64,000 nt of DNA from Halobacteroides halobius DSM 5150 (GTDB lineage: Bacteria > Bacillota > Halanaerobiia > Halobacteroidales > Halobacteroidaceae). The stretch covers positions 2,356,001 to 2,420,000 of the forward strand of contig NC_019978.1 of NCBI RefSeq assembly GCF_000328625.1, given 5' to 3'. Under the pieces are notes generated by a model, which saw only the letters and a program-made list of their open reading frames with translations, was not told where the DNA came from and ran no database searches. Shown piece by piece: positions 35,457 through 44,677 of this stretch (position 1 is the stretch's first letter; each line of letters opens with the position of its first letter). The position numbers and the translations under genes are program-made.

Positions 35457-36944
35457 CTAATTAGACTTATTTTTATTAAAAAAATGTTCTAATCCAATTA
35501 TAATAATTATTATTCCGCAAAATAAAATCATACTTAAAACAAAATTAATTATATGCATATAATTAATAAATAATTTAATTCTTAATATTCGTAAACCTAA
35601 TACAAGAGGTAAAATTAAAAAAAAATAATTAATTATTTTTTTCCAGTTAATTTTCCAATTTATGATTTTTTTACCGATAACTGCTGCGATTATTGCATAG
35701 AAAATGAAACTAATTAAAGTAGTATATGCAGCAGCTATATACCCAAATTTAGGTATAAGCAATATATTTAATAATATATTAATTATTGCAGTTATTAAAC
35801 CTAATTTAAACATAACTTTAGTTTTTTCAACAAATTCCAAGGGTTTATGAAAGTACATCCCCATTTGCCAAATTATAATCCCTCCTATTACTACTGGCAT
35901 AATAATATGTCCTTTTCTAAACTGAGATCCTAAGAAATAAAAAGCTATATCTTTACTAAATAGCCAAACTCCACTTATTAATAATATACCTCCAATAAAA
36001 AAGTACTCTATAATAACTTCTAACCATTTTGACATTTTTTCTTTATCTGAATTTTCCCAAGCTCGCATTAAAAAGGGATGAACAGCCATTACGATGGGTG
36101 CTGTCATTAAACCAACCGTTCCATTAATCAATCGATAATTAGCAGAATATAAGCCAACTTGACTAGCCCCTTTGAACCACTGAATAATATATCTATCTCC
36201 TACATTTAAAATTGTGGCTACCAAAAACCAACCAGTCATAGGAAGACCATAATTAAAAAGTTTTTTCAATCTAACTAATCTGCTTCTAATCTTTTTTTTA
36301 CTAAGAATATTACTAAAGGAAGGAAAATTTAATTCACACCATAAAAAGGGAACTAAAAACAACCCCCCTAAAGCCGTTCCCAAAAGTAAATTATAAGTTT
36401 TTTTAAAAACTAAAAATACTAATCCTACAGAAATTCCAAATCTAAGAATAGATTTAAATAAACTATATTTAGTAAATTTATTAGCTTGCATATCTGCCTG
36501 GAAAATTACTCTTAAAGGATTAAATAAACTATAAGCTAATATAAATAAAATAGACGATATATAATAAACACTCCAATTAGGAAATAAATGCTCAACTATT
36601 ATCCAACCTATAACTGCCAAAATTAAAATTACTCCGATAATAAATATAAAACCTAATCCTATGATTTCTCTCAATTTATCTTTTTCTTTAGCTTTTGCAC
36701 CAGGAAAATAACGATTGATAGACTGCTGAAGCCATTGAGATAAAATTGCAACTACTAATGTAGCTATGCTTAACATCAAACTATATTTACCATAACTTCC
36801 CGTTGAAAAAACTCGTGTAAATATTGCTGTAAAAGCTAAACTAAGAAATGCAGGAAAAATTTTACTTGGGACATATATAACTATTTTTTTAACTAATTCT
36901 TTTGAATGGGAATCAGTCACTAACTCCTCTTTCTTATTTATCAT
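35457..36944 (-). CDS. wzx: Wzx-type polysaccharide flippase
   Basis: 495-residue integral membrane protein with about 12-14 hydrophobic segments and the polysaccharide-export pattern at the N-terminus (KIVIYVPSKIFPAFLSLAFT, then AIFTRVFSTGSYGKYSLMLS). It flips undecaprenyl-linked repeat units across the inner membrane. A GAGGAA site precedes the ATG. It lies between galE and the glycosyltransferase/polymerase block, as usual in Wzx/Wzy loci. It ends with a Lys/Asn-rich tail. Confidence 0.88.
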   Translation of the reverse strand: MINKKEELVTDSHSKELVKKIVIYVPSKIFPAFLSLAFTAIFTRVFSTGSYGKYSLMLSIATLVVAILSQWLQQSINRYFPGAKAKEKDKLREIIGLGFIFIIGVILILAVIGWIIVEHLFPNWSVYYISSILFILAYSLFNPLRVIFQADMQANKFTKYSLFKSILRFGISVGLVFLVFKKTYNLLLGTALGGLFLVPFLWCELNFPSFSNILSKKKIRSRLVRLKKLFNYGLPMTGWFLVATILNVGDRYIIQWFKGASQVGLYSANYRLINGTVGLMTAPIVMAVHPFLMRAWENSDKEKMSKWLEVIIEYFFIGGILLISGVWLFSKDIAFYFLGSQFRKGHIIMPVVIGGIIIWQMGMYFHKPLEFVEKTKVMFKLGLITAIINILLNILLIPKFGYIAAAYTTLISFIFYAIIAAVIGKKIINWKINWKKIINYFFLILPLVLGLRILRIKLFINYMHIINFVLSMILFCGIIIIIIGLEHFFNKNKSN

Positions 36945-36985
36945 ATTTTATTCCTCGCTTTTTTATAAATCCTAATTATAGCTTT

Positions 36986-37972
36986 TTACATCCAATCATT
37001 ATTATTTTTATGCCAGATCCAAGCTGTTTTTATTATATCACTTAAATTATATTTAGGTTTCCAATTTAAAATTTCTCTTGCTCTAGAACTATCAGCAATA
37101 AGTACAGCTGGATCACCTGGTCTTCTATCATCTTCTACAACTTTAAAATTAATCCCTGTAATTTCTATAGCTTTATCTATGATTTCTTTAACAGAATAAC
37201 CTTCGCCTGAACCTAAATTAAATACTTCAGATTCTCCACCACTAAATAGTCTTTCTAAACCTTTAATATGTGCATCAGCTAAATCATTAACATGAACAAA
37301 ATCTCTGATACAAGTACCATCTCTTGTATCATAATCAGTGCCAAAAATATAAATTTCATCTCTTTCTCCTAAAGCAGTTTGTAATACTAAAGGGATTAAA
37401 TGGGTTTCTGGATTATGTTTTTCTCCAATTTTTCCACTTTCATCTGCACCTGAAGCATTAAAATACCTAAAACAAGTATACTTCAGACCATAACCTTGGT
37501 CATAATCTTCTAAAACCTGTTCTACCATGAATTTAGATTTACCATATGGATTAATGGGATCTTTTTTCTGATTTTCCTTAATAGGAATTTCCTCAGGTTC
37601 ACCATAAACTGCTGCCGTTGAAGAGAAAATAAAATTATTCACATTATACTCTAACATTACATCTAAAAGATTAATTACATTCACTACATTATTTCTATAA
37701 TATTTAGCTGGATCCTTTACTGACTCTCCCACTTCTATAAAAGCAGCAAAATGCATAACTGCATCTATATCATACTCTTCAAAAACTTCTCTTAGAGTAT
37801 TTTTATCAGCTAGATCTCCTTTAATAAAGTTATTAACTGTAACTAAATCTCTATACCCCTTGGATAAATTATCATAAACTACCACATTATATCCTTGCTC
37901 ATCTAGCATTTTCACTTGATGAGAACCAATATATCCTGCTCCTCCTACTACTAAAACAGTCTCATTACTCAA
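36986..37972 (-). CDS. galE: UDP-glucose 4-epimerase
   Basis: 328 residues; VGGAGYIGSHQVKMLDEQGY, HFAAFIEVGESVKDP, FSSTAAVYGEP, the YGKSK active site, RYFNASGAD and GTDYDTRDGTCIRDFVHVND are diagnostic of GalE. Supplies UDP-galactose from UDP-glucose. A TTG start with AAAGG upstream is used since no ATG is available. The second GalE-like gene is at 25024-25980, so the two may differ in substrate (Glc versus GlcNAc). Confidence 0.94.
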   Translation of the reverse strand: MSNETVLVVGGAGYIGSHQVKMLDEQGYNVVVYDNLSKGYRDLVTVNNFIKGDLADKNTLREVFEEYDIDAVMHFAAFIEVGESVKDPAKYYRNNVVNVINLLDVMLEYNVNNFIFSSTAAVYGEPEEIPIKENQKKDPINPYGKSKFMVEQVLEDYDQGYGLKYTCFRYFNASGADESGKIGEKHNPETHLIPLVLQTALGERDEIYIFGTDYDTRDGTCIRDFVHVNDLADAHIKGLERLFSGGESEVFNLGSGEGYSVKEIIDKAIEITGINFKVVEDDRRPGDPAVLIADSSRAREILNWKPKYNLSDIIKTAWIWHKNNNDWM

Positions 37973-38005
37973 TTCAAATCAACCTTTCTTTTGATTTAAG
38001 GTTAC

Positions 38006-39082
38006 TTATAAACACTTCTCTAAACCATTATCAGCTAGTAGATTCCTAATCTCCTTTACTTCTTGGGCACGTTTCTTATCACAAACTAAGATAGCATCTT
38101 CTGTATCAACAATTACTACATCATCAAGCCCAACGGTAGTAACTATTTTACCATTACCATGCACAATAGTATTTTCGGTATCAATCCCAATATGTTCTCC
38201 CTTAATTACATTTCCATTTTTATCTCTCTTTTCTACTCTTTCTAAGGCGGGCCAACTTCCAATATCATCCCAACCAAAGCTACCGGGGATAACATAAATA
38301 TTCTCTGCCTTTTCCATAATTCCATAATCTATAGAGATACTATCTAATTTGGCAAATTCCTCAGTTACTACTTCTCTCTCTTTAGGTGTTCCAAGCGCCT
38401 CTTTCATCTTTTGTAGACCTTTATGTAATTGAGGCATATGTTCCTTAAACATCTTCCGAATAGTAGATACTTTCCAGACAAACATACCACTATTCCAGAG
38501 ATAAGTACCATCATCTACAAACTTTTTAGCTGTCTCTTTATCAGGCTTTTCAGTAAAGGCATTTACCTCAAAAACCTCATTACCATCTATCTCATCATAC
38601 TTACTCGCATAATCTATATAGCCATAACCTGTCTCGGGATGATTAGGTCGGATACCTAATGTTACTAAATTATCTCCTCTGTTAGCTACTTCAACAGCAC
38701 TCTCCATTACTTCTAAGAAGTTAGCTTCATCTTTAATCAAGTGATCAGAAGGTAAGACCATCATCACTGCTTCTGGATCTTTTCGTTCAATATATAGTGA
38801 AGCTAGTCCAATACAAGCTGCCGTATTCTTGCGCATTGGTTCTACAGCTATATTATCCATTGGGATTTCAGGTAACTGTTCTTTCATCTTGTGGGCGTAT
38901 CTATCATTGGTAGCAATAAAAATATTTTCATGAGCAGTTAATTTGCTAATTCTATCTACTGTAGCTTGAATCATACTTCGGTCTTCATCTACTAGATTTA
39001 AAAACTGTTTTGGTCGATCTTTTCGGCTCAGAGGCCAAAATCTACTTCCTACCCCACCAGCCATGATTAATGGTGTAATCAT
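38006..39082 (-). CDS. manC: Mannose-1-phosphate guanylyltransferase
   Basis: Forms GDP-mannose. Single-domain enzyme of 358 residues: the signature IMAGGVGSRFWPLSRKDRPK with FLNLVDEDRSMIQATVDR, ATNDRYAHKMKEQLPE, AVEPMRKNTAACIG, VLPSDHLI and the FTEKPD motif. It lacks the C-terminal phosphomannose isomerase half of bifunctional enzymes. No GMD or Fcl genes are in view, so mannose itself is the likely end product. Sits downstream of the WcaJ-type gene. Confidence 0.94.
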   Translation of the reverse strand: MITPLIMAGGVGSRFWPLSRKDRPKQFLNLVDEDRSMIQATVDRISKLTAHENIFIATNDRYAHKMKEQLPEIPMDNIAVEPMRKNTAACIGLASLYIERKDPEAVMMVLPSDHLIKDEANFLEVMESAVEVANRGDNLVTLGIRPNHPETGYGYIDYASKYDEIDGNEVFEVNAFTEKPDKETAKKFVDDGTYLWNSGMFVWKVSTIRKMFKEHMPQLHKGLQKMKEALGTPKEREVVTEEFAKLDSISIDYGIMEKAENIYVIPGSFGWDDIGSWPALERVEKRDKNGNVIKGEHIGIDTENTIVHGNGKIVTTVGLDDVVIVDTEDAILVCDKKRAQEVKEIRNLLADNGLEKCL

Positions 39083-39130
39083 CTTCTCACCTTCCTCTTA
39101 TCTTATACTGTAGTTTAATATCTCTTATGG

Positions 39131-39168
39131 TAGTTAATTGTAAATTCTACATTGTTAATTGTCAATTG
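39131..39168. repeat. Degenerate TTAATTGTCAATTG-type repeat
   Basis: Imperfect repeats of (T)TAATTGT/CAATTG in the spacer between manC and the WcaJ-type gene, the same style as around the toxin-antitoxin island. No other feature in this gap. Confidence 0.45.
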
Positions 39169-39171
39169 CTT

Positions 39172-39837
39172 TTATCTCGCTCCATCACCGATAATCATTA
39201 CTAAAGCTGTTCTAAACATAATCTCTATATCTAATAATAAATTTCGTCGTTTAATGTATAGTTTATCTAACCGATACTTTTGTCCAGGAGTTATATCATA
39301 GCCACCCTTAATCTGTGCAAGTCCTGTTACACCAGGTGTTACCAATAGGCGATTCTTAAAACCAGGATACTGTTGATGAAATTCATCTGTCAGAGATGGA
39401 CGTTCGGGTCTTGGCCCTACTAAAGTCATCTCACCTTTTAAGATATTTATAAACTGAGGGAGTTCATCAATCCGAGTCTTTCGGATAAAGCGACCCACGT
39501 TAGTTACTCGGGCGTCATTTTTTTTGGCCCAGACTGCTCCTGTGTTCTTTTCAGCGTTTTTGACCATGGATCTGAACTTGTAAATAGTAAATTCTTGTCC
39601 ATTTTTTCCTAAGCGAGTCTGTTTGAAGATAATTGGCCCGGGTGACTCTAGTTTAATAGCAATAGTAGCCAATAACATAATAGGTGCTGTTATAGCCAAT
39701 CCTACTATAGATACCACAATATCAACTATTCTTTTAATAGCTAAATACCCTGTCTGTTCTATTCTTTCTTCCTTGACTAATTCCATATTAAACTCTTCTA
39801 CTCTTTCCTCTATTACTCTACTTTCTACTTCTGACAT
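39172..39837 (-). CDS. Initiating sugar-phosphate transferase (WcaJ/UndPP-sugar synthase type)
   Basis: 221-residue bacterial sugar transferase that links a sugar-1-phosphate to undecaprenyl phosphate on the inner face. One membrane hairpin (about 35-60), then the catalytic core: GPIIFKQTRLGKNGQEFTIY, KFRSMV, RKTRIDELPQFINILKGEMT, LVGPRPERPSL, PGVTGLAQIKGGYDITPGQK. It lacks the N-terminal membrane domain of full WbaP/WcaJ. It carries a non-catalytic acidic N-terminus. Own promoter at 39983-40010; an upstream partner of manC and galE. Confidence 0.92.
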   Translation of the reverse strand: MSEVESRVIEERVEEFNMELVKEERIEQTGYLAIKRIVDIVVSIVGLAITAPIMLLATIAIKLESPGPIIFKQTRLGKNGQEFTIYKFRSMVKNAEKNTGAVWAKKNDARVTNVGRFIRKTRIDELPQFINILKGEMTLVGPRPERPSLTDEFHQQYPGFKNRLLVTPGVTGLAQIKGGYDITPGQKYRLDKLYIKRRNLLLDIEIMFRTALVMIIGDGAR

Positions 39838-39982
39838 CTGTAACCCCCCAGTCTTATGCTTGACTAATACTTATAAGGTATACTTTATAATAAATTCTAC
39901 AATTTATCCTTAATTCCTACTTTAAATTTCAAATTAAAACATTTTTCTTATTTGGAAAATAAATCTTCTAAAGACTGTTAGT

Positions 39983-40010
39983 ATTATAACATACTCATTT
40001 TAAATTGCAA
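39983..40010 (-). promoter_or_regulatory. SigmaA-type promoter before the initiating transferase gene
   Basis: TTGCAA (40005-40010), a 16-base spacer, TATAAT (39983-39988). Confidence 0.65.
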
Positions 40011-40016
40011 TCTGTT

Positions 40017-40874
40017 TTAGCTACTAGTTACTACTTCTTGACCATCATCTAAAAACTCAAGTAAAAAGGCAGCAAAGACTCCTATCATCAACCCTAATAC
40101 AGCAGCTATAGCAATGTTTAACTTCTTGTTAGGTTTAATAGGAATCTTTGGTTTTACTGGTTCATTAATTACTTGCATTGCTTGCATATCATTTAGCTTA
40201 TTTATTAGAGAATATTTTTGATTTATTAATGATGATTTCATTTGATTCATTGCTTGTAACTTACCTATCAAATCATTGTTCAATACTACTTGATCTACTG
40301 TAGATAATTTAGTTTCTGTTAAATTATTAAGCACACTTCTTGTCTGATTAATTCTAGCTTTTAAATTCTTAATCTCATCCTTAATTGCTGCTAGTCTTTC
40401 TTCTTTGAGCTTTCGGTTTTGATTAAATTCTACTAAGCTATTATTTTTATATTGCTCAATTAATTTATCAATAACTAATTTTGTATTTTTAGCACTTTTA
40501 CTATTGTAAGTGATAGTAATTAAATCTTTAGTATTTTCCAATCTCTTAACTTTCAATGTTTCTTCTTTTAATTTAGTAAGTTGACTTGTAGTATAATCTA
40601 AATTCAACTCTTGATTAACCTGTTTTAAATAACCTAAACTAGTTAAGAAACTTGCTGCCACTTGAGGATTAGAATATTCTCCACTATAATTTCCTAATTT
40701 AATTGTGGCTTGTGATTGATAAACAGGATCTAAGACAAAATAGCTTATAAATCCACTTAATAAAACTGCTACTAAAAAGATTCCTATAATCACATTTTTC
40801 CTTTTGCTTAATACCTTAAGATACTCTCTTAAATCGATTTCTACAAATTCTTCTCTCTTCTCCAGTTGGTTCAT
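40017..40874 (-). CDS. wzz: Wzz-type chain-length determinant protein
   Basis: 285 residues. Polysaccharide co-polymerase with two membrane segments (about 31-51 and 252-273) enclosing a coiled-coil periplasmic domain (about 140-225); the N-terminal EEFVEIDLREYLKVLSKRKN and the C-terminal Pro-rich VKPKIPIKPNKKLNIAI are typical. No cytoplasmic tyrosine kinase (BY-kinase) is fused or adjacent, so it looks like an O-antigen type rather than a capsule type. Sits upstream of the initiating transferase. Confidence 0.9.
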   Translation of the reverse strand: MNQLEKREEFVEIDLREYLKVLSKRKNVIIGIFLVAVLLSGFISYFVLDPVYQSQATIKLGNYSGEYSNPQVAASFLTSLGYLKQVNQELNLDYTTSQLTKLKEETLKVKRLENTKDLITITYNSKSAKNTKLVIDKLIEQYKNNSLVEFNQNRKLKEERLAAIKDEIKNLKARINQTRSVLNNLTETKLSTVDQVVLNNDLIGKLQAMNQMKSSLINQKYSLINKLNDMQAMQVINEPVKPKIPIKPNKKLNIAIAAVLGLMIGVFAAFLLEFLDDGQEVVTSS

Positions 40875-41034
40875 ATTTTACCCCTTTCCAAAACTGATAA
40901 TTTGTTACTTAGGGCCAACTTTACTTTAATTTTACAACTAAAAAGCCTGAATTTATGTGTCATTTAACACTTTTTATCAAAGTAAGTCACTTTTAATCTA
41001 TTTTTGGCCCTATTAATTTTAAATTTCGACATTA

Positions 41035-41604
41035 TTACCACTTATACTTTACAAACTTTGCACTTGCATAGCCTAAACCTGCTCCGGCAACTACATCACT
41101 AAACCAGTGTCTATCTTCATATAAACGACTGATCCCTACTAGAGTTGCTAAACCATAAGATAGATACTTATAATCTGGATAATACTCTGCTATAATAGTA
41201 GCTAAAGCAAAAGCTGTTGTTGTATGTCCTGAAGGAAAGGCATGATACTTACTATCTAGAGTAAAATGATTATATTCAATTGGCCCAGGTGGTCTCTTTT
41301 TCCCGATAATAGACTTTAAAGTAAAGACTGAGAGACCACCAACTAGTAATGATTTATAAGCATCATATTTGGCTTCTTCATCAGGCAAAGCACTGGCTAT
41401 AATAGTATCAACAGCTCCATCTCCTAAGTAAGTAATAGCCTGCATTGAACTATCAACAAATCCTGTATCAGTTGCTTGAACTCTATCTCTAATAACCTCA
41501 TCTAAGTTAGCCTTAGCTAAGGGAGAGAAGATAAGTACACTACTAATAACTACTAGTAAAAAAGCAGTTATTTTATTGAATTTAGATAAGTATATATTTT
41601 GCAT
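41035..41604 (-). CDS. PAP2-family phosphatase, exported
   Basis: 189 residues. N-terminal signal or anchor segment, then the three PAP2 motifs: GKKRPPGP, PSGHTTTAFAL and SRLYEDRHWFSDVVAGAGLG (K-x6-RP, PSGH, SR-x5-H-x3-D). It removes phosphates from lipid substrates, plausibly undecaprenyl pyrophosphate or lipid A phosphate at the periplasmic face. It follows a small beta-barrel protein by 11 bases, and both are downstream of a glycosyltransferase. Good AAGGAGGAG site. Confidence 0.88.
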   Translation of the reverse strand: MQNIYLSKFNKITAFLLVVISSVLIFSPLAKANLDEVIRDRVQATDTGFVDSSMQAITYLGDGAVDTIIASALPDEEAKYDAYKSLLVGGLSVFTLKSIIGKKRPPGPIEYNHFTLDSKYHAFPSGHTTTAFALATIIAEYYPDYKYLSYGLATLVGISRLYEDRHWFSDVVAGAGLGYASAKFVKYKW

Positions 41605-41615
41605 AAGCTCCTCCT

Positions 41616-42266
41616 TTAAAATTTATAACCTAATCCTAATAATCCATGTAAGGCCAGATTAGGTACTTTAGCCTGTCCACCGCTGATAGGTATAATAGCA
41701 TGAGAGGCTGTCAATTTACCTTCTGTGATAATATATAATCTATTAGTTACAGGAAACTTCTTATCTACAGCTACCTGCAAGGTTGGCCCGGCAATATAAT
41801 ATCCAGTATCTAAAACTCCCCCCTGCTCAAATAAAGTCTTACCTCGAATAGTAGTCTGAGGATGGGCCAAGACTATTCCAGCTCCTAAACGATAAGTCAA
41901 ACTATCACTTTGCCAAGCCCTATTAATAGTAATTAAATTATATCCATGAGAGACTTCAAAGTGGTCTACTTCTCGAAGTTTATTCTGTAAATGGAGCTTC
42001 TGATGAAGAAGTTCTAACTCCCAAGCACTATCCCGCTTCCAACGACCTAAACGCCAAGAATAATAGATTGGGTTTACAAAAGGTTTAGACTCATAATCAG
42101 CATTACCTAAATTAATATCATCATATCCTTCTTGCTCAATACTCAAAGGAGTTGAGAAATTATAAGGCACACCTAATAAAAAATCGAACCTCCATCTCTC
42201 TTGAGCGGCTGCAGGAAGTGATGATAAAATCAAAATTACTAATAAAATAATTCTAGTCTTTTTCAT
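41616..42266 (-). CDS. Small outer-membrane beta-barrel protein, unknown function
   Basis: 216 residues. Signal peptide ending SSLPAAAQ. The mature part alternates aromatic/hydrophobic strands with turns (SWRLGRW, ELELLHQKLHLQ, YRLGAGIV) and ends GLLGLGYKF, an aromatic-terminal beta-signal. This suggests an 8-strand barrel. It is co-transcribed with the PAP2 phosphatase (11-base gap), as are some lipid-A modification enzymes, but I see no catalytic motif of PagP or PagL. Confidence 0.65.
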   Translation of the reverse strand: MKKTRIILLVILILSSLPAAAQERWRFDFLLGVPYNFSTPLSIEQEGYDDINLGNADYESKPFVNPIYYSWRLGRWKRDSAWELELLHQKLHLQNKLREVDHFEVSHGYNLITINRAWQSDSLTYRLGAGIVLAHPQTTIRGKTLFEQGGVLDTGYYIAGPTLQVAVDKKFPVTNRLYIITEGKLTASHAIIPISGGQAKVPNLALHGLLGLGYKF

Positions 42267-42348
42267 ACTCTCCTCCTTTTTTTATATTTATGTCAATAGT
42301 TGAAATACTAACTTGATTTTTAATTTCATATCATTTTTCTACTTTAAG

Positions 42349-43443
42349 TCATCTTTCGAAACATTTCTCATAAATATTATATAGGTTCTTAATAATATTA
42401 TCCCAACTATTATTTTGTTGAAGATAATCATAAGCTTCTATTCCTAATTTAGAGAAATTATCCTTATTGTCTTTAGCTAAATTATAACAATCTTTCATCT
42501 TGTGTTTTAAATTATTATAATGTTCATCTCTAGTTTCATAATTATAACTAAAGATAAAATCTCTACCCTCCATATCTTTAACAGTTCCTATCTGGGATGT
42601 AATTACTGGTTGCTTATAAGATAAAGCCAAATAAATAGAACCAGAATTTAATACACTCTGTTTATTATACGGCAGTACCGACACATCACCAGTATTTAAA
42701 CACTTAACTATTTGATTGTTAGGTATAAACTTAGGTATAAAAATGATATTATTATTTTTATTGGTTAACTTTTTTAATTTCTGTTTTAAATTATCATTAG
42801 CAGGGCGACCACAAATTAATAACTTGGATTTTTTTAGTTTTAAATCATTAAAAACTTTGATAAGCAAATCAATATTTTTATATGGCTGAATCTGTCCTAA
42901 AAATTGAAATACAAAATCATCTTTAGCTATATTGAATTCTTTTCTAAAATCATCATCTGTCTTTTGATAATTATCTATATAATGCCCATGAGGAATATAC
43001 CTTACCTTGTGTTCAAAATCTTCGACTGATAAATATTGTTTTAAGATCTCTTTACTTTCAGTACAATGAATAATTATTCGATCACTATTCCGAATCATAA
43101 ACTCTCTAAATTTATACACTAAACTAGTATTATCAAATTTATGTGGTACTTTATTATGCATAGTCCAAATGATCTTTCGATCAATCTTTTGTAATATTTT
43201 TAACCATGTTATCAACTTATACGTTTGAATATAACTATCAATTTCTTTTCCCGTTGCCCTTTTTAATACCCAATTAAAATGAAAGACTTTAACATCTTGC
43301 GACATGGTACATTTAATCCTAGCTAGAGAATTACTACTAAATCCTTTGTTAGCAATAGTTACTCCCTTCTTCTCTAATCCTTGTACAATATTCTTAATAT
43401 ACTTGTTACTATTACTTTCACTAGGTCTAAAGTATACTCTCAT
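42349..43443 (-). CDS. Glycosyltransferase family 4 protein
   Basis: 364 residues. Begins VYFRPSESNSNKYIKNIVQG, with the GT-B second domain marked by FQFLGQIQPYKNIDLLIKVF, KLLICGRPAND, KCLNTGDVSVLPYNKQSVLN and SGSIYLALSYKQPVI. Its ATG overlaps the stop of the upstream O-antigen ligase gene by 4 bases (ATGA), so the two are coupled. Sugar not assignable. Confidence 0.84.
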   Translation of the reverse strand: MRVYFRPSESNSNKYIKNIVQGLEKKGVTIANKGFSSNSLARIKCTMSQDVKVFHFNWVLKRATGKEIDSYIQTYKLITWLKILQKIDRKIIWTMHNKVPHKFDNTSLVYKFREFMIRNSDRIIIHCTESKEILKQYLSVEDFEHKVRYIPHGHYIDNYQKTDDDFRKEFNIAKDDFVFQFLGQIQPYKNIDLLIKVFNDLKLKKSKLLICGRPANDNLKQKLKKLTNKNNNIIFIPKFIPNNQIVKCLNTGDVSVLPYNKQSVLNSGSIYLALSYKQPVITSQIGTVKDMEGRDFIFSYNYETRDEHYNNLKHKMKDCYNLAKDNKDNFSKLGIEAYDYLQQNNSWDNIIKNLYNIYEKCFER

Positions 43444-44630
43444 TCCTTTGCTCCCTCCCTCACTAACTTATTAATTACTATAGAATTTAAAGATACTAAA
43501 TACCAAAAAAATCGTGATGTTTCTGTATCTCCTAAGTTATATTGTGTTAACCCTTCTATATTAAATACAATCACAGCAGCTAGAGAAGCCAATACAAATA
43601 AATGCCAATTAGATTCATTTATCTTATAATAGCCATAATATAACAACTTCAGAATCTTAAAAATTAAATATCCAAAAGCTAACACTCCAATAGTACCTGT
43701 AGTAGCTAATAAATGTAACCAATTATTATGAGCATGATCAATACTAGTTGTATGAGGTTGTCTGTATTGATTACTATAAATTGAACTAAATCTACCAATG
43801 CCTACTCCATTAATTGGATGATCCTTATACATTAGCCACGAACCCTTCCATAATGCTATCCGACCCAGATTAGACCTATTAGTCGTTACATTAAAACTAC
43901 TTTTAAATCTACTTATATATTCTTGAGGTAACAATAAGGGTAAAACTAGTAAACAGATTAAAAATATTATTATTATTCTTTTATCCTTTAGCCAAACCAA
44001 ACTAGACAAACCACCAATAAAAGCTAACCAAGCTCCTCGAGATTTAGTAAATAATAGATTTAATGCTATAATTACAGTTAAAAATAATAATCCACCTTTC
44101 TGCTTATTATCGGCTTTAGACCAGAGTAAATAGGAGATAGTAAACATTAGAAAAATAGCTGTAAACTCTCCAAAGCTTAACGCAAAAGAAAAACTTCCCA
44201 CTCGAGGCATATCTAAGTAAAATTTTTGATACAAGCCATACCCTACTCCTATAAGCATAGAAAATAAAGTAGTATAAGCTAATTTCTTAATTAAGATAAG
44301 ATTATCTACCGTATTAATTATAGCAAAATAAAATAACACCAATAAGATAAATGAGCTAACTTCATCTAAAAATTTAATTCCCCAAGCATCTACTCCCGAG
44401 ACTAATATCGATACTAAAAATAATAACATTGCTTTATTTAAAGGTAGAGATGTAAATTTATAATCTTTAGTTATAATAATACGAACCAACCAAAATAGAA
44501 CAACCAATCCTATACCTATACTCGATAATCCTTTAGAAGTTAAAGATGCTAAAGCAAATATAAATAAACCTATTATAATTCCCTGGTCTAAAAAACTAGT
44601 TAATTTAGAGTCCTTGTTCTTAATTAAAAT
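43440..44630 (-). CDS. O-antigen ligase-family protein, probable AUU start
   Basis: About 396 residues, polytopic, ten or more hydrophobic segments. Wzy/WaaL family region: FTKSRGAWLAFIGGLSSLVW, NPLGRIALWKGSW-like segment and HPINGVGIGRF, then SIDHAHNNWLHLLATTG with the conserved H-N-x-x-L motif. A shorter frame from TTG 44507 lacks the first membrane segments. The reading frame stays open to 44630, where ATT lies exactly 7 bases after AAGGAGG and no ATG, GTG or TTG occurs in between. The added 41 residues (DQGIIIGLFIFALASL) are a proper first membrane segment. I infer an AUU start. It may be the O-antigen ligase WaaL, near core genes. Confidence 0.75.
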   Translation of the reverse strand: MLIKNKDSKLTSFLDQGIIIGLFIFALASLTSKGLSSIGIGLVVLFWLVRIIITKDYKFTSLPLNKAMLLFLVSILVSGVDAWGIKFLDEVSSFILLVLFYFAIINTVDNLILIKKLAYTTLFSMLIGVGYGLYQKFYLDMPRVGSFSFALSFGEFTAIFLMFTISYLLWSKADNKQKGGLLFLTVIIALNLLFTKSRGAWLAFIGGLSSLVWLKDKRIIIIFLICLLVLPLLLPQEYISRFKSSFNVTTNRSNLGRIALWKGSWLMYKDHPINGVGIGRFSSIYSNQYRQPHTTSIDHAHNNWLHLLATTGTIGVLAFGYLIFKILKLLYYGYYKINESNWHLFVLASLAAVIVFNIEGLTQYNLGDTETSRFFWYLVSLNSIVINKLVREGAKE

Positions 44631-44677
44631 ATTATTTCCTCCTTCTAAAATATACTAACTATCCTAACAATAACTGA

